Part shown: one piece after another, positions 9,269 through 15,457 of the stretch
How the letters are laid out: every line of letters begins with the position of its first letter
How positions within the stretch are numbered: position 1 is the first letter of the stretch
Notes under the pieces: generated by a model
The model's database searches: none
What the model was told of the DNA's origin: nothing
The model's input: only the letters and a program-made list of their open reading frames with translations
NCBI GenBank assembly: GCA_903844815.1
Contig: CAIMVD010000375.1
Span: 72,918-108,265 of the forward strand
DNA from: an uncultured Bacteroidota bacterium
GTDB lineage: Bacteria > Bacteroidota > Bacteroidia > Bacteroidales > VadinHA17
DNA: 35,348 bases
Direction of reading: 5' to 3'
Translations under genes and position numbers: made by a program

Positions 9269-11500
9269 ATGGCGACAAGAGTTCAACTTCTGAAAACATA
9301 CCCGGTTACCGGTTTATCGTGTGCATCGTGTGCTGCGAGAACTGAGAAATTCGTTAAAACGCTTCCGGGAATCAGGAACGCCAGTGTTAATTTTGCCACT
9401 ACCTCGATCCAGGTCGAGTTTCTTCCGCAGGAGATCTCTCCCACGGAAATGAGAAAGGCTGTACAATCAATAGGTTACGACATAATAATAGATGAAACCA
9501 ACAGCGACGAACTGAAAGAAGAAGCACAGCTCATCCATCTCAAAAAGCTCAGGATTAACACCTTTGGTTCTGCCATTTTAAGCGTTCCTCTAGTGATAAT
9601 TGCAATGGTATTTATGAACATACCCTATGCGAACATTATTATGATGGGACTGGCATCGCCCGTGGTCTTCTGGTTTGGACGGCAGTTTGCAGCCGGAGCA
9701 TGGAAACAAATGAAGCACCGTTCGTCAAATATGGATACTCTTGTTGCCCTGAGCACCGGAATAGCTTACTTTTATAGTGCTGCAGTTACAATATTTCCCG
9801 GTTTTTTCCACAACGCCGGAATACACGGACATGTATATTTTGAAGCCTCATCAGTTATAATTACATTCATTCTTCTTGGAAAGCTTCTGGAAGAAAGAGC
9901 AAAATCCAATACATCTTCAGCTCTTAAGAACCTGATCGGCCTACAGCCTAAAACTGTTTTCAGGATAGGTGCCGATGGAAGCCAGAAGGAAATTTCCATA
10001 ACCGAAGTCATGCCGGGGGATATCCTCATTGTCAAACCGGGAAATAAAATACCGGTAGATGGCACGGTAATATCAGGCAACTCCTTTGTTGATGAAAGCA
10101 TGATTTCAGGAGAGCCGTTGGCAGTTGAAAAAACAGTTGAATCGAAGGTATTCGCAGGAACAATAAATCAGAAAGGCAGTTTTCAGTTCAGGGCCGACAA
10201 AGTAGGTGGCGATACAGTATTGGCCCAGATAATCAGGATGGTTAAGGAAGCCCAGGGCAGCAAGGCTCCTATTCAGCACCTTGTTGACAAAATTGCAGGT
10301 GTATTTGTGCCTGTTGTAATCTCAGTCGCACTTCTCAGCGGGGTAATATGGTCGCTGTCGGGTGCTGAAAACGCTATGACACATGCTCTCCTTTCGGTGG
10401 TCACAGTACTCATAATTGCATGTCCCTGTGCACTGGGACTTGCAACACCAACTGCAATAATGGTGGGAATAGGCAAAGGAGCCGATAACGGAATTCTTAT
10501 AAAAGATGCTGAAAGCCTCGAAACAGCTCACAGGATAAATGCAGTGGTACTCGACAAAACAGGGACCATAACCTATGGGGAACCCAAAGTTGCTTCAATT
10601 GAATGGAGCAGCTCTGTAGCCGGCGAAGAAAAAATAAATATTCTTCTTGCAATGCAAAAAAACAGCGAACATCCTCTGGCTGAGCCTACTGTAAGATATC
10701 TGCTGAAATCGGGAATAAAAGGAGATGTCCCGGTAACGAATATTGAAAGTATTCCGGGTAAAGGGGTGAAAGCCATTATAGGAGGCGAAACATATTTTGC
10801 CGGCAACAGGAAACTGATGATTGAAAATGGGTTCCCGTTTGAAAATGAAATAAAACCTTTTACAGACAAATTTGAAAATGATGCAAAAACAGTTTATTAC
10901 TTTGCAGATTCAAATAGCATTCTGGCGGCAATTGCAGTTTCGGACACAATAAAAAAATCATCAGCTGAAGCTATTAAACAACTTCAGGGGATGGGCATTG
11001 AGGTTCATATGCTTACCGGCGATAATGAACAGACTGCCCGTGCAATTGCAACTGAAGCCGGGATAAAGAGCTACAGATGGGAGGTTATGCCTCAGGACAA
11101 ACATGATTTCATAAAAGAGCTTCAGAAAAAAGGCAGGATTGTAGCCATGGCCGGTGACGGGATTAACGATTCTCAGGCGCTTGCGCAAGCCGACGTCAGC
11201 ATAGCCATGGGGAAAGGTTCAGGAATAGCTATCGATGTCGCCAAAATGACAATTATCTCATCTGATCTGATGAAGATACCCCAGGCAATAAGGCTTTCCA
11301 GGAATACTGTCAGAACAATAAAACAAAACCTGTTCTGGGCATTTATTTATAATGTTATCGGGGTCCCTGTTGCGGCCGGCCTCCTGTTTCCATTCACTGG
11401 CTTCCTGCTTAATCCGATGATAGCAGGCGCTGCAATGGCCCTCAGTTCGGTAAGTGTCGTAAGCAATAGTTTGAGTCTGAAGATGAAATCATTAGAATAG
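9269..11500 (+). CDS. copA: Copper-exporting P1B-type ATPase
   Basis: A Cu(I) efflux pump of the inner membrane. One N-terminal heavy-metal-associated domain has the metal site GLSCASC (Cys18, Cys21). The actuator domain has SGEP (280-283), the channel has CPC (385-387), the phosphorylation motif is DKTGT (Asp429), the nucleotide domain has the HP motif (SEHPLAEP), and the hinge is GDGIND. The last membrane helices contain FWAFIYN and [12 protein letters not shown], the Tyr-Asn and Met-Ser-Ser ligands that define the Cu(I) class P1B-1. At 743 residues with a single HMA domain it is standard length for this phylum. No copper chaperone or regulator is adjacent. It converges with the small membrane protein gene downstream. 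Confidence 0.96.
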   Translation: MATRVQLLKTYPVTGLSCASCAARTEKFVKTLPGIRNASVNFATTSIQVEFLPQEISPTEMRKAVQSIGYDIIIDETNSDELKEEAQLIHLKKLRINTFGSAILSVPLVIIAMVFMNIPYANIIMMGLASPVVFWFGRQFAAGAWKQMKHRSSNMDTLVALSTGIAYFYSAAVTIFPGFFHNAGIHGHVYFEASSVIITFILLGKLLEERAKSNTSSALKNLIGLQPKTVFRIGADGSQKEISITEVMPGDILIVKPGNKIPVDGTVISGNSFVDESMISGEPLAVEKTVESKVFAGTINQKGSFQFRADKVGGDTVLAQIIRMVKEAQGSKAPIQHLVDKIAGVFVPVVISVALLSGVIWSLSGAENAMTHALLSVVTVLIIACPCALGLATPTAIMVGIGKGADNGILIKDAESLETAHRINAVVLDKTGTITYGEPKVASIEWSSSVAGEEKINILLAMQKNSEHPLAEPTVRYLLKSGIKGDVPVTNIESIPGKGVKAIIGGETYFAGNRKLMIENGFPFENEIKPFTDKFENDAKTVYYFADSNSILAAIAVSDTIKKSSAEAIKQLQGMGIEVHMLTGDNEQTARAIATEAGIKSYRWEVMPQDKHDFIKELQKKGRIVAMAGDGINDSQALAQADVSIAMGKGSGIAIDVAKMTIISSDLMKIPQAIRLSRNTVRTIKQNLFWAFIYNVIGVPVAAGLLFPFTGFLLNPMIAGAAMALSSVSVVSNSLSLKMKSLE

Positions 11501-11550
11501 AGTTAAAGATATCTTCCCGGTTAAGAGAATTCAGATATTACCTAACGGTT

Positions 11551-11928
11551 TCAGGCCGCACCTTTTTTTGATCCCCGTGAGGTATGGCTTGTATTAACGT
11601 TTCTCCGCCTCGAATTCTTTACAAGACTTATATAACCATACATACCGGCATACATTACTGCAATTGCCAGGCATGCAAGTCCGAATACGAGGACCATATT
11701 AAAATTCGAAATTGAACCTGAACTTATGACTCTTTTGGTAATATATAAGGTACCCGCGAGGCCGGTAAATCCTGTAAACAGATAGATGCACTTTAGAAGC
11801 GCCAATCCCATTGAATTGCGAAAAGTACTTTTGTTTACTCTGAAGAAATGGATTGCAGGTTTTGACGGAGCTTTCTCGCTATCATCGACATAACCTTGTC
11901 CGCTAATGTTTTCCAGATTTTTTCTCAT
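11551..11928 (-). CDS. Small two-helix membrane protein of unknown function
   Basis: A 125-residue protein with an about 40-residue polar N-terminus, two hydrophobic segments (about 41-64 and 76-103) and a strongly basic tail (KNSRRRN ... RGSKKG) that predicts a cytoplasmic C-terminus. I do not recognise a family. It lies 78 bases downstream of the second stand-alone receiver gene on the same strand, so it may be the last member of the signalling/cytoskeleton locus. Its coding reality is supported by coherent helix composition and by the absence of a better frame, but not by a recognised homologue. Confidence 0.6.
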   Translation of the reverse strand: MRKNLENISGQGYVDDSEKAPSKPAIHFFRVNKSTFRNSMGLALLKCIYLFTGFTGLAGTLYITKRVISSGSISNFNMVLVFGLACLAIAVMYAGMYGYISLVKNSRRRNVNTSHTSRGSKKGAA

Positions 11929-12006
11929 AGTCGGGTACTATATTTCATTGGTACAGAAAAATACTTTTAACACACACAATAAAACCGCCTTAATATCAGG
12001 TTTTAT

Positions 12007-12396
12007 TTAGTTTTTTAGTAACTGATTAATTCCTCTTTTCCACAAGATTCCGGCAATTACCATTGACACTTCTTCGAAATCATCAACCTTATTGAAGAAA
12101 TAATCTGCTCCAGCCTTGATAGCAAGGTCACGGTAACGAGACGACGAATAGAAAGTAAGTACAATAATCTTTAGCTCCTTATTTGTTTTTCTGGTTTCAG
12201 TTATAACATCAATCCCGTTCATTTCCGGCATATTGATATCAATTATTACAAGGTCAGGCACAAGAACCTTAATAGATTCCAGAGCATCGATGCCATTTTT
12301 GCACGATCCGATAATTTCTGTCTGCCTGTACATTTTTAGCATCTCTGAAAGTCTTTCAATTATCAGGTCTGAATCATCTGCAAGTAGTACCCTCAT
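12007..12396 (-). CDS. Stand-alone response-regulator receiver domain (paralogue 1)
   Basis: A single CheY-like receiver without an output domain. The start is placed at 12396 (MRVLLADDSD) rather than the upstream ATG at 12420 because the paralogue at 14283-14672 begins at the equivalent residue. Visible residues are the acidic pair DD (7-8), phospho-acceptor Asp53 in VIIDINMPEMNG, the switch Thr in LTFYSS and the conserved Lys in FFNKVDDF. It is very similar to the other receiver, sharing ADDS, EMLKMY/EMLHMY, LTFYSS, GADYFFNKVDDF and EVSMV. It sits downstream of the actin-like gene, separated by a 268-base gap containing hairpins and a conserved palindrome, so it likely has its own promoter. 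It could be a phospho-shuttle or act by protein-protein contact. Confidence 0.88.
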   Translation of the reverse strand: MRVLLADDSDLIIERLSEMLKMYRQTEIIGSCKNGIDALESIKVLVPDLVIIDINMPEMNGIDVITETRKTNKELKIIVLTFYSSSRYRDLAIKAGADYFFNKVDDFEEVSMVIAGILWKRGINQLLKN

Positions 12397-12408
12397 GCTT
12401 TTGTTTTT

Positions 12409-12433
12409 AAAGTGTAGCATAAAAGTACACTTT
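12409..12433 (-). promoter_or_regulatory. Inverted repeat in the receiver-1 leader
   Basis: A perfect 8-base inverted repeat (AAAGTGTA, 9-base spacer, TACACTTT) ends 13 bases upstream of the chosen start codon. It could be a leader hairpin that masks initiation or a dyad operator. Nothing equivalent stands before the paralogous receiver. Confidence 0.4.
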
Positions 12434-12470
12434 ACAAAATAAATTTAAATTAGCTTATAGACTAAAGAAA

Positions 12471-12510
12471 TGTAGGAAAAAGATTAAAAACGTGTAAGAA
12501 ATAACCTACA
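12471..12510 (-). promoter_or_regulatory. Palindromic operator plus half-site upstream of receiver 1
   Basis: TGTAAGA-AATA-ACCTACA at 12493-12510 is an 18-base imperfect palindrome. A half-site, TGTAGGAAAAA, begins at 12471. The palindrome begins 96 bases and the half-site 74 bases before the start codon at 12396. The same arrangement at nearly the same distances precedes the paralogous receiver (14747-14787). Dyads with short half-sites suit NarL/LuxR-type dimers, and such a regulator is encoded at 14831-15457; direct binding is inferred. Confidence 0.6.
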
Positions 12511-12545
12511 ATGGCTATATTTAAAATAATCTATAAAATACAAGC

Positions 12546-12647
12546 CTGGAAAATTAAATCTTACTTTCCAGATACTCGTTAAGGTTATCCCTTCGGCTAC
12601 AGCAGTTACTTATTCTCACGTTTAAGTAACTGCTTCTGCCGGAAAGG
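12546..12647 (-). other. Two tandem stem-loops after the actin-like gene
   Basis: The first stem-loop met by a minus-strand transcript pairs 12602-12611 with 12624-12633 (GCAGTTACTT/AAGTAACTGC, 12-base loop). It extends across a small internal loop through 12594-12597/12638-12641 to about 12590/12647. The second pairs CTGGAAA (12546-12552) with TTTCCAG (12565-12571), again with a 12-base loop. Neither is followed by a convincing U-tract, so they may be an atypical terminator, RNA stabilising stems or a structured RNA. Confidence 0.5.
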
Positions 12648-12688
12648 TCTCCTTTTCACATACTTTCTTAAAAACCCCAGTTACTGTT

Positions 12689-13741
12689 TTATTCAGCTAT
12701 CTCAGGAGTGCTGATATAAACAACTGTATTGGAGTTTCCAATATCGAGGCCCACATAAGCTGTATTCTCTTTGCTTTCGAAATCTCCGTTCAGTTTCGAT
12801 TTTGCCATCGACTGCAGGCAATATCCCCTTCCGGCACAAAGGTAAGGTTCGGGGAATAATATCACATCAAGAAATGAGCTGAATTCTTCCCTGAACATTT
12901 CTACCAATTCCGGGTACATTGCACCGCCTCCAACAAGGTATAACCTGTCGGTATTGGTGAAATCCTCGTTTGTTATTTTGCGTTTAATAGCAGGCGAAAC
13001 CACCTCATTATAATAACTTGCAAGAGCCTTGCGGCGAAGTTCCATAAGGTTAATCCTTTTCCGGTCGAGTACAATTAATCCCCTCTGAAAGGCCCTTTCA
13101 ATCTGCTGTTCGGTGAGCAGGTTAAGGTAGTATTCTTTTTTAAGTTCGTTTTCAAGAATATTAACTGCATAATGCAACCCTTTTGTGCTATTGGATGTAC
13201 GATGTACAATACCTTTAGGCATCGACTGAGCGAGTTCAAAGGTGCCATATCCAAGAGAGGCTACAAAGAAATTGTTCTTCTCCTGCAGAGCTCCGTCGCG
13301 GATAGCTTTTACGCATCCGTCTACTTCACTCATGATTTCGATACTCGTTACCTGGAATGAAGATTTCTCCATTCTGCTGCCTCCAAAGGTGCGGGAATCG
13401 AAATTTATGTCAAAGGAATTGAGCATAAATTTCTCAGCTTCTTTGCGATACGATTGGTAGGTAGTGTATGGAAAGCCCGCAGTAACAACCAGTTTCGTAT
13501 ACCTTCCCATAGAAGCTACCACTAAACCGGTTACAGCCAGAAGCTGGTAATCAATTTCATCTACCGCAGTATTAATAAGCTTATGCGGTGCGAGGCCCTC
13601 ACGAAGAGCCAGATTGCCAACCAGATAGTCTTTTCCGTTGTAATTCATAATTTTAATGCCATCCACAAAGTTCTCGGCCACTTTGTGGAATTCAGTCGAA
13701 TTTTCTTCAAATACGCTGGGGATAACAAATGATCTTTCCAT
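12689..13741 (-). CDS. ParM/archaeal-actin-like ATPase, apparently circularly permuted
   Basis: The body aligns in order with ParM/Alp-type and archaeal (Ta0583-like) actins: FVIPSVFEE (6-14), YLVGNLALREG (39-49), a strand-turn VVTAGFP (85-91), a phosphate-2-like ASLGYGTFEL (161-170), the adenosine motif YLVGGGA (268-274) and the family's usual end, PEPYLCAGRGYCLQ (297-310). The phosphate-1 strand, normally the first residues of the protein, is instead at 328-343 (AYVGLDIGNSNTVVYI) after a short polar linker. No copy is at the N-terminus: upstream of the ATG the frame reaches a stop within about 40 bases. In phosphate-2 the usual Asp is Ser162, so hydrolysis may be altered. The gene follows a bactofilin by 46 bases, probably in one operon. 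A cytoskeletal filament or scaffold role is inferred; the partner and cargo are unknown. Confidence 0.8.
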   Translation of the reverse strand: MERSFVIPSVFEENSTEFHKVAENFVDGIKIMNYNGKDYLVGNLALREGLAPHKLINTAVDEIDYQLLAVTGLVVASMGRYTKLVVTAGFPYTTYQSYRKEAEKFMLNSFDINFDSRTFGGSRMEKSSFQVTSIEIMSEVDGCVKAIRDGALQEKNNFFVASLGYGTFELAQSMPKGIVHRTSNSTKGLHYAVNILENELKKEYYLNLLTEQQIERAFQRGLIVLDRKRINLMELRRKALASYYNEVVSPAIKRKITNEDFTNTDRLYLVGGGAMYPELVEMFREEFSSFLDVILFPEPYLCAGRGYCLQSMAKSKLNGDFESKENTAYVGLDIGNSNTVVYISTPEIAE

Positions 13742-13787
13742 AATCGATATAAAATATACTTTTAAAAATTATAAAACAATCTAAGGG

Positions 13788-14261
13788 CTAAAACTGGTAA
13801 CTTGGGAATATCAGGTCATCAGGCATGCTGGCGTCCCCAACCTTAAAACCATTGTTTGCATTTTTGCTTACTGTCTCCCTTTCTATTATTCTGTCAAAGA
13901 AACTCTGTCCACTGATGATGCATGTTTTGGATATTTCAGCTTCACTTGCGGATATAGTACCTGAAAAAAATGATCCTGCCAGAAAACTAACCCTCCTAAG
14001 GATTTTTACGTTTCCAACAAGGTGTCCTTCAACTGTCATATCATTAGCGGTTACTTCACCTGTCACCCTCGCATTCGATCCCAGAATAAGATATCCCGAT
14101 ACAGTAACTTTTCCTGAAAATACGCCATTGATCTTAAGGTTTCCGTTAAATATTAAATCTCCTCTTCCAGCGCTGATGCATTCAGCATTATCTGATAAAA
14201 TATCCTGTCTCATAGATTTTGAACTACTTTCTGTTCTCATATTAGCTTTCCCGGTATTCAT
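13788..14261 (-). CDS. Bactofilin (polymer-forming cytoskeletal protein)
   Basis: A 157-residue protein with a bactofilin (DUF583) core at about 28-125. The core is a series of short strands separated by Gly/Asn turns (GDLIFNGNLKING, GKVTVSGYLILG, ARVTGEVTAND, MTVEGHLVGNV), giving a right-handed beta-helix that polymerises without nucleotide. Flanks are polar and probably disordered, as is usual; there is no membrane helix. It lies between the stand-alone receiver (21 bases upstream) and the actin-like gene (46 bases downstream) on the same strand, so the operon encodes a phospho-signalling protein and two distinct filament-formers. Bactofilins commonly position cell-wall enzymes or polar structures; the client here is not visible. 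The basal start MNTGKAN could be replaced by the in-frame ATG seven codons later. Confidence 0.9.
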   Translation of the reverse strand: MNTGKANMRTESSSKSMRQDILSDNAECISAGRGDLIFNGNLKINGVFSGKVTVSGYLILGSNARVTGEVTANDMTVEGHLVGNVKILRRVSFLAGSFFSGTISASEAEISKTCIISGQSFFDRIIERETVSKNANNGFKVGDASMPDDLIFPSYQF

Positions 14262-14282
14262 TAATGGTTTTATTCAATTTTT

Positions 14283-14672
14283 TCAGGATTTTACCATGTT
14301 GGAGTTTGCTTCTTTCCATAGCATGCCTGCAACAACCATTGACACTTCATCAAAATCATCGACCTTATTAAAGAAATAGTCTGCTCCCGATTTAATAGCG
14401 ATATTTCGGTAGAACTCTGAAGAATAAAAGGTAAGTATTATGATTTTCACATGATTATTTTCTTTTCTGATTTCACTTACTACTTCAAGGCCGCTTAATC
14501 CCGGCATCTTAAGATCAACAATGGCCAAATCGGGTTTAAGCGACCTGATAGAATCGAGGGTATCGATTCCATTGTCCAGAGAACCAACAATTTCAGCCTG
14601 CTTGTACATATGAAGCATCTCGGTAAGTCTTTCCCTGATTAAACCTGAATCATCTGCTAAAACTACCCTCAT
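14283..14672 (-). CDS. Stand-alone response-regulator receiver domain (paralogue 2)
   Basis: A 129-residue CheY-like receiver with no output domain. It has acidic pair DD (7-8), phospho-acceptor Asp53 in AIVDLKMPGLSG, switch Thr in LTFYSS and conserved Lys in FFNKVDDF. It is the first gene of the bactofilin/actin-like operon (21 bases to the bactofilin) and closely resembles the receiver at 12007-12396. The shared GADYFFNKVDDFxEVSMV stretch covers the alpha4-beta5-alpha5 face used for partner recognition, suggesting that both bind the same partner. It is preceded by a 158-base gap holding the conserved palindrome. It may gate filament assembly by phosphorylation; this is inference. Confidence 0.9.
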   Translation of the reverse strand: MRVVLADDSGLIRERLTEMLHMYKQAEIVGSLDNGIDTLDSIRSLKPDLAIVDLKMPGLSGLEVVSEIRKENNHVKIIILTFYSSEFYRNIAIKSGADYFFNKVDDFDEVSMVVAGMLWKEANSNMVKS

Positions 14673-14724
14673 GTTGCTAGCGTTATTTTATGCAACAAAT
14701 TTGATTATCCTTTGCAAGGAATTG

Positions 14725-14787
14725 TGTAGGATAGAGGATATTTTTTTGTAGGAAAAAGGATTGATTTTTTGTAGGAAAATTCTTACA
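14725..14787 (-). promoter_or_regulatory. Palindromic operator plus two half-sites upstream of receiver 2
   Basis: TGTAGGA-AAAT-TCTTACA at 14770-14787 is an 18-base palindrome with one mismatched pair. Half-sites TGTAGGA begin at 14747 and 14725. The palindrome begins 97 bases, and the first half-site 74 bases, before the start codon at 14672. This nearly repeats the layout before receiver 1. The LuxR-type regulator gene ends 44 bases beyond the palindrome, which fits local autogenous or pathway-specific control, though binding is not shown. Confidence 0.6.
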
Positions 14788-14830
14788 CAACCAGCCGCAA
14801 ACAGAGAATCATAATCAGAGGAAATATTTT

Positions 14831-15457
14831 TCAGATGAGGTTTTTTCCCATACAGTACCTGGTCAGCTCAGTATTCTTGCTTAGTTCCATTTTTTCCATG
14901 ATCCTGCTCCTGTATGTTGAAACAGTTTTTACTGAAATAAAAAGCTCATTGCCAATCTCCTGAAGTGATTTCCCATTAGCCAGCTTAAGCATTATTTCAA
15001 ATTCGCGATCTGAGAGGATATCATGTTTCTGTTTTACCGAGTCTTTTTCGAGATGTGTAGCAATATTTTCTGCAAGAGCCTGTGAAATATATTTTCCGCC
15101 TGCAGAAACTTTATTAACCGCCATAAGCAGCTCCTCAGAAGCAGTATCCTTAGTCAGGTACCCGGATGCTCCAAGCTTCAAGGCGCGCATTGCATATTGT
15201 TCCTGCGGGAGCATGCTAAGCATAAGGACATTTGTTGAAGAATATTTTGTCTTTATCATCTGAAGTATCTCCAGACCACTCTTGTCAGGCAGAGAAATAT
15301 CGAGAAGCACAACGTCGAAAACATCGTTTTTCAGGAGATTCACTATCTCATTCCCATTGCTGGCTTCCTCTATCAGGATTACTCCGTCGAGTTGCTGCAG
15401 AATTTGCCTCAGTCCTTCCCTTACGATCTTGTGATCATCACAAATCAGTACTTTCAT
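14831..15457 (-). CDS. NarL/FixJ-family response regulator (LuxR-type HTH)
   Basis: A two-domain DNA-binding regulator. The receiver (1-120) has acidic residues DD (7-8), phospho-acceptor Asp53 in VVLLDISLPDKSG, a switch Ser in MLSML and Lys in GYLTKDT. The LuxR/GerE HTH (about 142-205) carries LSDREFEIMLKLANGKSLQE ... ELFISVKTVSTYRSRIMEKM. It overlaps the 3' end of the histidine kinase gene by 20 bases, so they are almost certainly translated together and form a cognate pair. It is the best candidate to bind the shared palindromes before the two receiver genes. No other DNA-binding regulator is encoded between CopA and TerC. Confidence 0.94.
   Translation of the reverse strand: MKVLICDDHKIVREGLRQILQQLDGVILIEEASNGNEIVNLLKNDVFDVVLLDISLPDKSGLEILQMIKTKYSSTNVLMLSMLPQEQYAMRALKLGASGYLTKDTASEELLMAVNKVSAGGKYISQALAENIATHLEKDSVKQKHDILSDREFEIMLKLANGKSLQEIGNELFISVKTVSTYRSRIMEKMELSKNTELTRYCMGKNLI

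Noticed and set aside
12689-13741. Frameshift or assembly artefact producing the odd actin gene order
   Set aside because: One uninterrupted frame contains every motif, with an in-frame stop just before the start and a natural linker before the moved segment; a simple frameshift cannot relocate the first strand to the end.
13825-14379. A 184-codon plus-strand frame across the bactofilin gene
   Set aside because: It is antisense to a clear beta-helix protein and to the end of receiver 2, and has no domain of its own.
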